From assembly GCA_031263965.1 (NCBI GenBank), contig JAISES010000162.1:1-8557 (forward strand): a stretch of 8,557 nucleotides of DNA. Direction: 5' to 3'. How positions within the stretch are numbered: position 1 is the first letter of the stretch; the number at the start of each line of letters is the position of its first letter. Shown piece after piece: positions 1 through 6,858 of this stretch. The translations under genes and the position numbers were made by a program. Below the pieces are notes generated by a model. It saw only the letters and a program-made list of their open reading frames with translations, had not been told where the DNA came from and ran no database searches. Source of the DNA: Prevotella sp. (GTDB lineage: Bacteria; Bacteroidota; Bacteroidia; Bacteroidales; Dysgonomonadaceae).

Positions 1-108
1 GATTATATGGAAAAGGACAAACTCCTTTATGCTGCCAACAGGTGGCTGGCTGCATTGGGTAGCGATATAAGAATCAAGTTTTGTCATTTTAATAAAAACT
101 TATTGTGA
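1..108 (+). CDS. 3' end of an unidentified protein (cut by window edge)
   Basis: Frame 1 is open from the window edge to a TGA at 106-108 and gives 35 residues that include a stretch reading LLYAANRWLAALGSD. The other two forward frames stop by about 70, so this is the best candidate for a real gene end. Its first two thirds use mixed codons like the leu genes, while the last dozen codons are AT-rich like the next gene. I do not recognise the family, and it does not look like the C-terminus of LeuC, the usual partner upstream of leuD. The next gene starts 25 bp downstream, close enough for one transcript. If that gene is an immunity gene, this could be the tail of a toxin, but that is inference from position only. 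Confidence 0.35.
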   Translation, partial: DYMEKDKLLYAANRWLAALGSDIRIKFCHFNKNLL

Positions 109-133
109 TGAGGTACTTAATGTAAAAAAACAT

Positions 134-514
134 GTGAATGATTTGGGTGAATGTAAAATTGAAAAATTCGCAAAAATATTTAATGATTACGATTATGTGA
201 ATTTTGGTATTAAATTTAGAACGGATAGTCTCGGATTTATTAAAGCTATAATTTGTGGTTATTGTAAAAACTGTAAAAATTCAAAATATACAGGGAAACT
301 ACCTTTTGGCTTGACTTTCACAGATAATATGACTGAAATAGAAAACAAAATAGGAAAAGGAATAATAGCTATGGAATATGGTTTTTATGGAAGAATTTTA
401 CAATGGAAAGTGCAAGATTTGTATAAAGTTTCAATGGAAGTTAAACTACCTAAAGATGATACAGAAAATTTATATATCGAATATATGATTTTTTCAAAAA
501 TAAACAAAGAATAA
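134..514 (+). CDS. Hypothetical small protein, possible orphan immunity protein
   Basis: This is a 126-codon frame starting with GTG at 134. No ATG, GTG or TTG lies in frame between the upstream stop at 68-70 and this codon. The product is soluble, with no signal peptide or membrane segment. A cysteine cluster (CGYCKNC, about residues 41-47) is followed by KLPFGLTFTDNMTEIENKIG (about residues 55-74). A 'LPxGLxFxxxxxEIxxxLG' stretch of this kind is, from memory, common in small proteins beside polymorphic toxins, where they act as immunity proteins or their orphan relatives. I cannot name the exact family. The gene is visibly more AT-rich than the leu genes, which suggests transfer. It ends only about 10 bp before the decayed leuD fragment, so it probably marks the edge of an inserted segment. 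Product existence is fairly likely; function is a guess. Confidence 0.6.
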   Translation: MNDLGECKIEKFAKIFNDYDYVNFGIKFRTDSLGFIKAIICGYCKNCKNSKYTGKLPFGLTFTDNMTEIENKIGKGIIAMEYGFYGRILQWKVQDLYKVSMEVKLPKDDTENLYIEYMIFSKINKE

Positions 515-524
515 AATATAAAAT

Positions 525-579
525 AAAAAATTTCAGACATTAACATCGACACTTGGCTCCCTGTAGAGAATGTGCACAC
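525..579 (+). pseudogene. leuD: Decayed duplicate of the leuD 5' end
   Basis: Bases 526-551 are identical to 1316-1341, the start of the intact leuD from its second codon on (26 of 26). After a diverged stretch that is 4 bp shorter than in leuD, an 11-bp match (TAGAGAATGTG) resumes at about 564-574, matching leuD around 1357-1367. The length change and a TAG stop break the frame, and no ATG precedes it, so it cannot encode LeuD. Homology fades at about 579, some 12 bp before the left hairpin array of the transposon. It is therefore a direct repeat of the leuD start lying on the far side of the mobile element. Confidence 0.65.
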
Positions 580-591
580 TAAACTGAATTT

Positions 592-672
592 GGGCTGAAA
601 GCCCTATAATCAATAGCGTAGGGCAACGCCCTACGAAACGAGGCGCACACAACCATAAGCCCTGAAAGGGCG
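592..672 (+). repeat. Left hairpin array A-B-C of the transposon
   Basis: Three small palindromes stand in order. A (592-604) has a 5-bp stem GGGCT/AGCCC around GAA. B (618-634) has a 7-bp stem GTAGGGC/GCCCTAC around AAC. C (659-671) has a 5-bp stem GCCCT/AGGGC around GAA. All have 3-nt loops, typical of single-stranded DNA hairpins read by Y1 transposases. The same order recurs without a transposase at 7175-7255. Confidence 0.8.
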
Positions 673-709
673 TAATCAGCCTCATTGTCAAACGAAAAAA
701 CAAACGGTT

Positions 710-1162
710 ATGCCACAGTCATTATCAAAAGTATATGTACATATTACATTCAGCACTAAAAATCGCTATCCGTTTATCGACAGCGATATAGAGCAGGAAT
801 TGTGGATATATCTCGGTGGAATTTGTAAGGCATTGGAATGCAATCCTGTTCGTGTTGGCGGACATAACGACCATATACATATATGTTGTCTGTTATCGAA
901 AAAAATTAAGCAAATAAAATTGTTGGAGGAAATTAAAAAAGAATCATCAAAATGGATAAAGGCAAAAGGCGAAAAATATGAAAAGTTTTATTGGCAAGAC
1001 GGTTACGGTATATTTTCCGTTAATCCGTCAGAAGTAGAAGCGGTGACAAAATATATTGAAAATCAGAGCGAACACCATAAAAAACGGACATTTCAGGAAG
1101 AATTTGTCGCATTTCTGAAAAAATACAATGTGGAATATGATGAACGATATTTGTGGGATTAG
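710..1162 (+). CDS. tnpA: Y1 (HUH) transposase, IS200/REP type
   Basis: The product is 150 residues, the usual size of a single-domain TnpA of the Y1_Tnp family. These enzymes cut and rejoin single-stranded DNA through a tyrosine-DNA intermediate and recognise hairpins at the element ends. The N-terminus (VYVHITFSTKNRYPFI, about residues 9-24) is the typical first beta strand region. The metal-binding HUH motif is H55-I56-H57 within GGHNDHIHI. The catalytic helix carries KYIENQ with the presumed nucleophile Y115 and metal-helper Q119, the form seen in IS200/IS605 rather than the NPVRAGL form of enterobacterial REP transposases. Start at ATG 710 is the first in frame and gives the normal N-terminus. 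No tnpB or accessory gene follows. The frame and the key residues are intact, so it may be active. Confidence 0.88.
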   Translation: MPQSLSKVYVHITFSTKNRYPFIDSDIEQELWIYLGGICKALECNPVRVGGHNDHIHICCLLSKKIKQIKLLEEIKKESSKWIKAKGEKYEKFYWQDGYGIFSVNPSEVEAVTKYIENQSEHHKKRTFQEEFVAFLKKYNVEYDERYLWD

Positions 1163-1170
1163 TGGGATTG

Positions 1171-1251
1171 CGCCCTTTCAGGGCTTAGGCCGGCAGAGCC
1201 TTCATTCCGTAGGGCGTTGCCCTACGCTATTGATTATAGAGCTTTCAGCCC
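1171..1251 (+). repeat. Right hairpin array C'-B'-A' of the transposon
   Basis: This is the mirror image of the left array: C' at 1172-1184, B' at 1209-1225 (loop GTT) and A' at 1239-1251. A' carries one unpaired position (GAGCT against AGCCC), which is the only mismatch to the left outer 44 bp. The array starts 8 bp after the transposase stop codon, so it could also act as a transcription barrier for tnpA. Confidence 0.78.
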
Positions 1252-1311
1252 ATTTTAGAAAATCATAAGAAATTAAAATATTAGAAGAAATTAAAAACGT
1301 AAAGAAAGAAA

Positions 1312-1902
1312 ATGGAAAAATTTCAGACATTAACATCGACATATGTTCCGCTTCCGATAGAGAATGTGGATACAGACCAGATAATTCCGGCTCGCTTCCT
1401 TAAAGCGACGGATAAAGAAGGATTTGGCGATAACCTTTTTGCCGATTGGCGCTACAATAAAGATGGTAGACCCAAAGCCGACTTTGTGTTGAACAATCCG
1501 GCATACAGCGGGCAAATCCTCGTTGCCGGAAAAAACTTCGGTAGTGGCTCCAGCCGCGAACATGCAGCATGGGCTATAGCCGGATACGGATTCAGAGCCG
1601 TCGTTTCCAGCTTTTTTGCTGATATATTCCGCAACAATGCATTGAATAATGGAGTATTGCCCGTTATAGTATCCTCTGAGTTTTTATCAGAAACATTTAA
1701 CAGTGTAAATGTTGATCCTGAAGCGACATTAACCATCGATCTGGAGAAACAGACAATAACAAATAATGCCACCGGAAAATCGGAAAGCTTCGATATAAAC
1801 CCTTATAAAAAAGAATGCCTTCTTAAAGGCCTGGACGATATAGATTACCTCTTATCTAAAAGAGATCAGACAGAAAGATACGAAGCTAATTTGAAAATCT
1901 GA
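1312..1902 (+). CDS. leuD: 3-isopropylmalate dehydratase, small subunit
   Basis: LeuD is the swivel-domain subunit of isopropylmalate isomerase. With the iron-sulfur subunit LeuC it moves the hydroxyl group of 2-isopropylmalate to give 3-isopropylmalate, and it handles citramalate in the same way in the citramalate route to isoleucine. The 196 residues match the usual family length of about 200. Family motifs are NVDTDQIIPARF (residues 18-29) and the substrate-loop GSGSSREHA (77-85). The ATG at 1312 follows an A-rich leader (AAAGAAAGAAA), normal for Bacteroidota. The protein looks complete. leuC, which normally lies directly upstream, is missing there; a transposon and an AT-rich gene take its place. 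The LeuA/CimA-family gene follows after 64 bp. Confidence 0.95.
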   Translation: MEKFQTLTSTYVPLPIENVDTDQIIPARFLKATDKEGFGDNLFADWRYNKDGRPKADFVLNNPAYSGQILVAGKNFGSGSSREHAAWAIAGYGFRAVVSSFFADIFRNNALNNGVLPVIVSSEFLSETFNSVNVDPEATLTIDLEKQTITNNATGKSESFDINPYKKECLLKGLDDIDYLLSKRDQTERYEANLKI

Positions 1903-1908
1903 AAATGA

Positions 1909-1956
1909 GTAAATTAGCAAATGATCATTTACGAATTTGCTAATCTGCTAATTTAC
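1909..1956 (+). repeat. AT-rich alternative hairpins between leuD and cimA
   Basis: The 64-bp gap contains three competing pairings. GTAAATTAGCA (1909-1919) pairs with TGCTAATTTAC (1946-1956). ATTAGCAAAT (1913-1922) pairs with ATTTGCTAAT (1935-1944). AAATGATCATTT (1919-1930) is a perfect palindrome. ATTTACGAATT is also repeated directly at 1927 and 1951. No T-run follows, so it is not a classical terminator. It may be a short intergenic repeat or an RNA processing or pausing site. Confidence 0.5.
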
Positions 1957-1966
1957 GAATTGCCTT

Positions 1967-3478
1967 ATGATAGAAATAATGGACACAACCCTTCGCGATG
2001 GGGAACAAACATCGAGCGTTTCGTTTTCCACTCAGGAGAAAATGAGTATAGCACACCTCCTGCTTGTCGATCTGGGCGTCAATCGCGTCGAGGTGGCATC
2101 AGCCCGTGTTTCGGAGGGAGAATTCAATACCGTAAAAAAAATTGCGAATTGGGCTGCCTCTGCAGGTCATATAGATAAGATCGAAATTCTCGGCTTTATA
2201 GACAAAGGCGCATCGCTCAACTGGATAAAAGACACAGGATGCAAGACTATAAACCTGCTTACAAAAGGTTCGTACAAGCATGTGACCGAACAGTTGCGCA
2301 AAACTCCCGAACAACATCTGGACGACATAAAGTATGAGGTTGAACTTGCCCGGGAAATGGGGATAACAGTCAATGTATATCTCGAAGACTGGTCGAACGG
2401 TATTATCCATTCCGAAGATTATGTATACTTTATGATGGATGGGATGAAAGACCTCCCGATAAAAAGATTCATGCTTCCCGACACACTGGGTATATTGAAT
2501 CCTCACAGTGCATGGAGATGCAGCCGCCGCATGATAAACCGTTATCCGGACTTGCACTTCGATTTCCATGCCCACAACGATTACGATCTAGGTGTTGCCA
2601 ATACAATGGTTGCAGCCGAAGTCGGCGTAAAAGGAGTACATGTAACAATGAACGGATTGGGCGAACGTGCCGGTAATGCATCTTTGGCCAGTGTGATAGC
2701 AGTTTTTCACGATCAACTGAAACTAAAAACGACAGTCAAAGAAGAAGCGATAAATAAGGTTAGCCGCATTGTAGAATCTTATTCGGGACAAATTATTTCG
2801 GCCAATCAACCAATAATCGGAGGGAATGTCTTTACCCAATGTGCCGGCATTCATGCAGATGGCGACAATAAGAACAATCTGTATTATAATGACTTGTTTC
2901 CCGAACGCTTCGGACGTATTCGCGAATATGCGTTGGGCAAACTCTCCGGAAAATCGAATATCCGGAAGAACATCGAAGCCTTGGGTATAGAACTTGACGA
3001 AGCTGATATGCAGAAAGTTACGAACCGTGTTATTGAACTGGGCGATAAAAAAGAAATAATCACGCAGGGTGACCTTCCGTATATCATATCCGACGTATTA
3101 AAGAACAACGAAAAGGAGAAACGCATCAAAATCCTTTCATTCGCCTTTGTCCTTACCAAAGGTTTACGTCCAACGGCCACTGTAAAGGTATCTATCGACG
3201 GACAGGAATATGAATGGACTGCTCCTGGCGACGGACAATATCATGCATTCTCAAAAGCTCTGTACAAAATATATACCAGATTGGGCAAACCGACCCCAAC
3301 GCTAACCAATTATGCTGTATACATCCCGCCCGGCGGTCGCACCGACGCTTTAGTGCAAACAGTCATCACATGGGAGTTTAACGGTAAGACATTTAAAACC
3401 AGGGGTCTTGATGCCGACCAAACCGAAGCTGCCGTAAAAGCAACCGAAAAGATGTTGAATATAATAGATGAAATGTAA
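1967..3478 (+). CDS. cimA: LeuA/CimA family synthase, probably (R)-citramalate synthase
   Basis: This is a 503-residue enzyme that condenses acetyl-CoA with a 2-oxo acid. The N-terminal TIM barrel holds DTTLRDGEQ with R10 and D11, metal-binding H201 and H203 (HAHND), NGLGERAGN (229-237) and catalytic H296 (GIHADGD). A C-terminal LeuA-type regulatory domain follows from about residue 390. Local sequence (EVASARVSEGE, NVYLEDWSNG, IPPGG) resembles, from memory, the citramalate synthase of Leptospira interrogans more than classical LeuA. With a constant offset of six, L75, L98 and Y138 fall on the residues reported to form its pyruvate pocket (L81, L104, Y144), and R10, E140 and H296 fall on its catalytic R16, E146 and H302. 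This favours pyruvate as substrate and isoleucine as the end product and feedback signal. The start ATG 1967 lies just before the catalytic strand, so the N-terminus is short but sufficient. Annotation pipelines may call it 2-isopropylmalate synthase. Confidence 0.9.
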   Translation: MIEIMDTTLRDGEQTSSVSFSTQEKMSIAHLLLVDLGVNRVEVASARVSEGEFNTVKKIANWAASAGHIDKIEILGFIDKGASLNWIKDTGCKTINLLTKGSYKHVTEQLRKTPEQHLDDIKYEVELAREMGITVNVYLEDWSNGIIHSEDYVYFMMDGMKDLPIKRFMLPDTLGILNPHSAWRCSRRMINRYPDLHFDFHAHNDYDLGVANTMVAAEVGVKGVHVTMNGLGERAGNASLASVIAVFHDQLKLKTTVKEEAINKVSRIVESYSGQIISANQPIIGGNVFTQCAGIHADGDNKNNLYYNDLFPERFGRIREYALGKLSGKSNIRKNIEALGIELDEADMQKVTNRVIELGDKKEIITQGDLPYIISDVLKNNEKEKRIKILSFAFVLTKGLRPTATVKVSIDGQEYEWTAPGDGQYHAFSKALYKIYTRLGKPTPTLTNYAVYIPPGGRTDALVQTVITWEFNGKTFKTRGLDADQTEAAVKATEKMLNIIDEM

Positions 3479-3536
3479 TAAGTAAATAATATGCTGGCAA
3501 CTTGTCATCTTTAAGAGAACAATAAAAATATAAATA

Positions 3537-4610
3537 ATGAAACTAAACATTGCAGTACTGCCCGGAGACGGGATCGGACCGGAAATAACCGGACAAGCTT
3601 TACGCGTTACAGAAGCTATATGTGAAAAATCCGGACACGAATTGTCCTACGAATACGGACTGGTTGGAGCTTCGGCTATCGATCAGGTTGGCAATCCATA
3701 TCCCGACGGAACACACGAGCTATGTATGGCTTCCGACGCCGTTTTATTCGGAGCTATCGGCGATCCGAAATATGACAATAACCCTTCGGCAAAAGTGCGT
3801 CCCGAACAAGGATTACTGGCTATGCGCAAAAAGCTGGGCTTATATGCTAACATCCGTCCGGTGTCTACATTTCCGTCATTAGTGCATAAATCGCCTCTTC
3901 GTGCCGATTTGGTAGAAGGAGCCGACTTTATGTGCATCAGAGAACTGACGGGCGGCCTTTACTTCGGACGCCCTCAGGGACGCAGCGAAGACGGGGACAC
4001 AGCTTATGACACTTGCGTATATACTCGTGAAGAAGTGGAGCGTATCTTGCACCTGGCATATAAATATGCTAAAATGCGCCGCAATAAAGTAACGGTAGTG
4101 GATAAGGCTAACGTTTTATGCACATCGCGCCTGTGGAGACAAATTGCGCAGGAAATTGAAAAGCAATATCCGGAGGTGGAAACAGAATATATGTTTGTCG
4201 ATAACGCTGCCATGCAGATTATTCAATGGCCTGAACGTTTCGACGTACTTGTTACCGAGAACCTTTTCGGGGATATATTAACTGATGAAGCATCTGTTAT
4301 TACAGGTTCGTTAGGCATGCTTCCATCCGCCTCTATCGGTATCCATACATCGGTGTTCGAACCTATTCATGGATCTTATCCGCAGGCGACAGGAAAAAAC
4401 ATCGCAAATCCGTTGGCAACAATACTTTCGGCTGCTTTAATGTTTGAATATGCTTTCGGTCTTCATCAGGAAGGCGCTCTTATACGCAATGCTGTAGCGG
4501 CGTCGATGGATGCAGGAGTCGTTACTGAAGACATTTCGCTAAAAAACGGCAAAATCCACTCTACATCGGAAGTAGGTGACTGGATTGTAAATTATATAAA
4601 GAGTAACTGA
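3537..4610 (+). CDS. leuB: 3-isopropylmalate dehydrogenase
   Basis: LeuB carries out the NAD-dependent oxidative decarboxylation of 3-isopropylmalate to 2-oxoisocaproate. It or a close relative also acts on 3-methylmalate in the citramalate route. The 357-residue protein has the full family signature: LPGDGIGPE at the N-terminus, substrate arginines R97, R107 and R135, Y142 in [11 protein letters not shown]190 in DKANVL, and metal-binding D222, D246 and D250. These match the positions known in E. coli LeuB shifted by two to five residues. It starts 58 bp after the upstream synthase gene with no visible terminator between, so the two are probably co-transcribed. The gap is A-rich and holds no clear Shine-Dalgarno site, as usual in this phylum. 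The gene is intact and is the last of the operon. Confidence 0.95.
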   Translation: MKLNIAVLPGDGIGPEITGQALRVTEAICEKSGHELSYEYGLVGASAIDQVGNPYPDGTHELCMASDAVLFGAIGDPKYDNNPSAKVRPEQGLLAMRKKLGLYANIRPVSTFPSLVHKSPLRADLVEGADFMCIRELTGGLYFGRPQGRSEDGDTAYDTCVYTREEVERILHLAYKYAKMRRNKVTVVDKANVLCTSRLWRQIAQEIEKQYPEVETEYMFVDNAAMQIIQWPERFDVLVTENLFGDILTDEASVITGSLGMLPSASIGIHTSVFEPIHGSYPQATGKNIANPLATILSAALMFEYAFGLHQEGALIRNAVAASMDAGVVTEDISLKNGKIHSTSEVGDWIVNYIKSN

Positions 4611-4635
4611 TTGTAAAAATAACTTAAGTTTCTAT

Positions 4636-4863
4636 TTATAAAATATACAATTTATCAAAAGTATAGGCCCAAATGAACATAATAAGTTTAATCAAAAAAC
4701 CTGATTGAGTGACAGCATGAATCTTCTCAGGCAAATATTTGGCGATATCACTAAATGCAGTTTCAATGCGTTTTCTGTGGATGGATATAAGAAACTCCAA
4801 AGATGGGTTATGCTGTTTTTGGGGGTTACTTTTTCTGTTGAAAATTAATCTATTGGAGCGCAT
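4636..4863 (-). pseudogene. C-terminal remnant of a DDE transposase (IS982-like)
   Basis: A 75-codon frame reads MRSN...RKRIETAFSDIAKYLPEKIHAVTQSGFLIKLIMFIWAY. The HRKRIETAFS...GF..K pattern is the C-terminal end of DDE transposases of the IS982/IS4 type, where the glutamate in RKRIET is the last catalytic acid. The first two catalytic aspartates and about three quarters of the protein are missing. The frame may run a little upstream of the first ATG, but the sequence before 4890 on this strand turns into AT-rich non-coding DNA. It lies in the gap between the convergent leu operon and helicase gene, a tolerant landing site. The IS family assignment is tentative. Confidence 0.65.
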
Positions 4864-4947
4864 AATGCACTTTTTTACAAAAATAGATAGAAATATATAT
4901 AAGAGATTGGTTCTTTGATTTTTATTGTATAGAATTAATACCTGCTT

Positions 4948-6729
4948 TTAAAAGGTCAGGTCAGCTGTCAGCACTACATTTCCGTAACTGATACGCTTCA
5001 TTTTGTCCCGTTGGCCTACAAGCGACTTGTGTGTTGTCTCCATTTTTTTAAGATAGGCTTTGATTCGAGGCTTTTTCCTGTATTCTTCCAAGTGTAGCTC
5101 TATTGGAGCTATGATATGCTCTTGCACATCTTTATAAAAATATAAAGACGCCTTTTCAACGCGGTTTTTCAGATGCTGTATATTTACAGGTTGAGAAGCC
5201 AATATCCGGTCAAGTTCTTTTATAAAATTCCGTGCTATTTCCTGTTGCTCAACGGCCCTGCTGCACAGTTGAGCGAACATGGCCTGAACCTCTTCCTGGC
5301 CAGGAACCTTTTTCTCGGAAGCGAGTTCATATAATGAACGTAAGCTACGGATAAAAGGAGACCAATCGAAATATCGTTTCAGTTGCATAGCGCAATAACG
5401 CGGCTTTTCCGATTCAAGTATCTGCTCTAAAAAACCAACCGGCTGCTCATTCTCTGAAAATGCTATTGCAAACGGATCGGTACTTATACTCTGCTGAGTA
5501 ATTCTGGAAAAAAGAACGATCCCATCGAGAGATGTACACCGGCTAAGGGCCACATACACCTGCCCCGCGGCAAAAGCCTGCCCCGCATCTATGACCACAC
5601 GGTCGAATGTCAAGCCCTGACTCTTATGTATTGTAACTGCCCATGCCAAGCGAACAGGATACTGGGTAAACGACCCCAACTCATCCTCTTCGATTTCTCC
5701 TGAATTTTCATTTAATTTATACCGGACATTGCGCCATGTATCCCGTTCCAGATCCATCAAATCCCCATTCTCGAAACAGACCTCTATCTTATCTTCTTTC
5801 AGGCTATTGATTGTGGCCAGCTTTCCGTTATAAAAACGCCGTACTTCACCCACATCATTTTTTACGAACATAACCTGAGCTCCTTCTTTCAAAACAAGAT
5901 CGAGTTCGGCAGGCAAGGCATTCTCCGAGAAATCACCACAGATTTTTCCTTCAAACCGAAACTCTTTTCCTGAAAGTTTTTTTAGTTCTTCGCTATTTAT
6001 CCTATCGGCTTTGTAATTATGCGTGCATAGGACAATATACCTCTTTTCCTGAGGTAATTTGAAAGAGGGATTATAGTTCCGGTTCAACAGTTGCAAATCC
6101 TGAAAAGTAGTGCAGTTATTCCTTACCCTGTTGAGGATGTCTATAAAGGTCTGGTCCTGTTGCCTGTATATTTTTTTCAATTCAATATATAAAAGAGGAA
6201 AACCCTCTAATACCTGCGCGTGAAAGAAGAACGGGGATGGATAATAATGACTCAGGGCTTCCCATTCGGCAGTTTGAACGACAGGGGGCAACTGGAACAT
6301 ATCGCCGATGAAAAGGACCTGAACCCCACCAAACGGTTGCTGATTGTTTCTATATCTTCGCAACATGTAATCGGCTGCATCGAGCATATCGGCACGCAAC
6401 ATGCTCACCTCATCGATGATCAGCAAATCGAGTTCCCGAAGCATTTCTATTTTCGATTTCCTCAACTTAAAATGAAAGTCCAGTTTCTTTTTACCTTCAA
6501 GATTGGGAATGTAAGGTTCGAACGGCAACTGCAACAGTGAATGGAGCGTAACTCCTCCTGCATTGATGGCGGCTACGCCCGTTGGTGCGGCAATAACAAC
6601 GTTTTTATCGGTACTTTTCCGGATATGATGCAGAAATGTTGTTTTCCCTGTACCCGCTTTTCCTGTAAGAAACACAGATTGTGATGTATGACAAACTATA
6701 TCGGAGGCCAGATTAAAAACATTATTCAT
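4948..6729 (-). CDS. Pif1/RecD-like superfamily 1 DNA helicase
   Basis: This is a 593-residue cytoplasmic ATP-dependent helicase of the Pif1/RecD2 group common in Bacteroidota. Motifs in order are Walker A GKAGTGKT (23-30), motif Ia APTGVAAINAGG with TLHS (48-64), Walker B DEVSM (106-110), motif III GDMFQLPPV (142-150), motif IV IYRQQD (187-192) with CTHNYKADRIN (235-245), motif V TIHKSQGLTFD (366-376) and motif VI GQVYVALSRC (389-398). All key catalytic residues are present. Beyond about residue 430 is a helical, charged C-terminal region of unknown role; some Bacteroidota relatives are, as I recall, longer there, so this may be a short form. Likely roles are unwinding structured DNA or resolving blocked forks. 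It is transcribed alone, towards the leu operon, from a promoter near 6746-6753. Confidence 0.92.
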   Translation of the reverse strand: MNNVFNLASDIVCHTSQSVFLTGKAGTGKTTFLHHIRKSTDKNVVIAAPTGVAAINAGGVTLHSLLQLPFEPYIPNLEGKKKLDFHFKLRKSKIEMLRELDLLIIDEVSMLRADMLDAADYMLRRYRNNQQPFGGVQVLFIGDMFQLPPVVQTAEWEALSHYYPSPFFFHAQVLEGFPLLYIELKKIYRQQDQTFIDILNRVRNNCTTFQDLQLLNRNYNPSFKLPQEKRYIVLCTHNYKADRINSEELKKLSGKEFRFEGKICGDFSENALPAELDLVLKEGAQVMFVKNDVGEVRRFYNGKLATINSLKEDKIEVCFENGDLMDLERDTWRNVRYKLNENSGEIEEDELGSFTQYPVRLAWAVTIHKSQGLTFDRVVIDAGQAFAAGQVYVALSRCTSLDGIVLFSRITQQSISTDPFAIAFSENEQPVGFLEQILESEKPRYCAMQLKRYFDWSPFIRSLRSLYELASEKKVPGQEEVQAMFAQLCSRAVEQQEIARNFIKELDRILASQPVNIQHLKNRVEKASLYFYKDVQEHIIAPIELHLEEYRKKPRIKAYLKKMETTHKSLVGQRDKMKRISYGNVVLTADLTF

Positions 6730-6745
6730 TAATACAGTTTTATTA

Positions 6746-6753
6746 CAAAGATA
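6746..6753 (-). promoter_or_regulatory. Candidate Bacteroidota -7 box for the helicase gene
   Basis: On the minus strand this reads TATCTTTG, an exact match to the TAnnTTTG consensus of the primary sigma factor of Bacteroidota. It ends 16 bp before the helicase ATG, which leaves a very short leader. I do not see a convincing TTTG -33 box at the right distance, so the call rests on one box and its position. Confidence 0.45.
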
Positions 6754-6858
6754 AAGCTAATTTTATATATTTATGAAAACAAAACCGCAGATTATTGAAA
6801 AAAGAGAAAGATGTTGTCTATAATCTCTAAATATCACTATTTTTGTATTAACGGACTA

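Larger units (their letters stand above)
592..1251 (+). mobile_element. IS200/REP-type transposon with inverted hairpin arrays
   Basis: This is a compact 660-bp element made of one Y1 transposase gene (710-1162) flanked by palindrome arrays in mirror image. The outer 44 bp (592-635) match the reverse complement of 1208-1251 at 43 of 44 positions. The inner 17 bp (656-672) match the reverse complement of 1171-1187 perfectly. No target-site duplication is apparent at the two edges, as expected of HUH enzymes, although the leuD start is repeated further out. Classical IS200/IS605 elements have unlike left and right ends with subterminal hairpins. Mirror-image arrays are closer to REP/BIME structures that travel with REP-associated transposases. 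The element lies about 60 bp upstream of leuD, where its hairpins could reduce read-through into the operon. Confidence 0.8.

Noticed and set aside
592..1251. CRISPR-like array
   Set aside because: The repeated units are palindromes in mirror arrangement on both sides of a transposase, without regular direct repeats and spacers.
1921..2178. Open frame of 85 codons on the + strand
   Set aside because: It overlaps the start of the synthase gene in another frame, gives an arginine- and glycine-rich product with no family features, and is best explained as a shadow frame.
4615..4637. Possible terminator after leuB around the palindrome AACTTAAGTT
   Set aside because: The palindrome is only AT pairs with a weak extended stem and no solid T-run, so it gives little support.
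6813..6845. Possible + strand promoter (TTG, then TATTTTTTG)
   Set aside because: The -7 like box is one base too long and nothing coding follows; it points into the repeat region.
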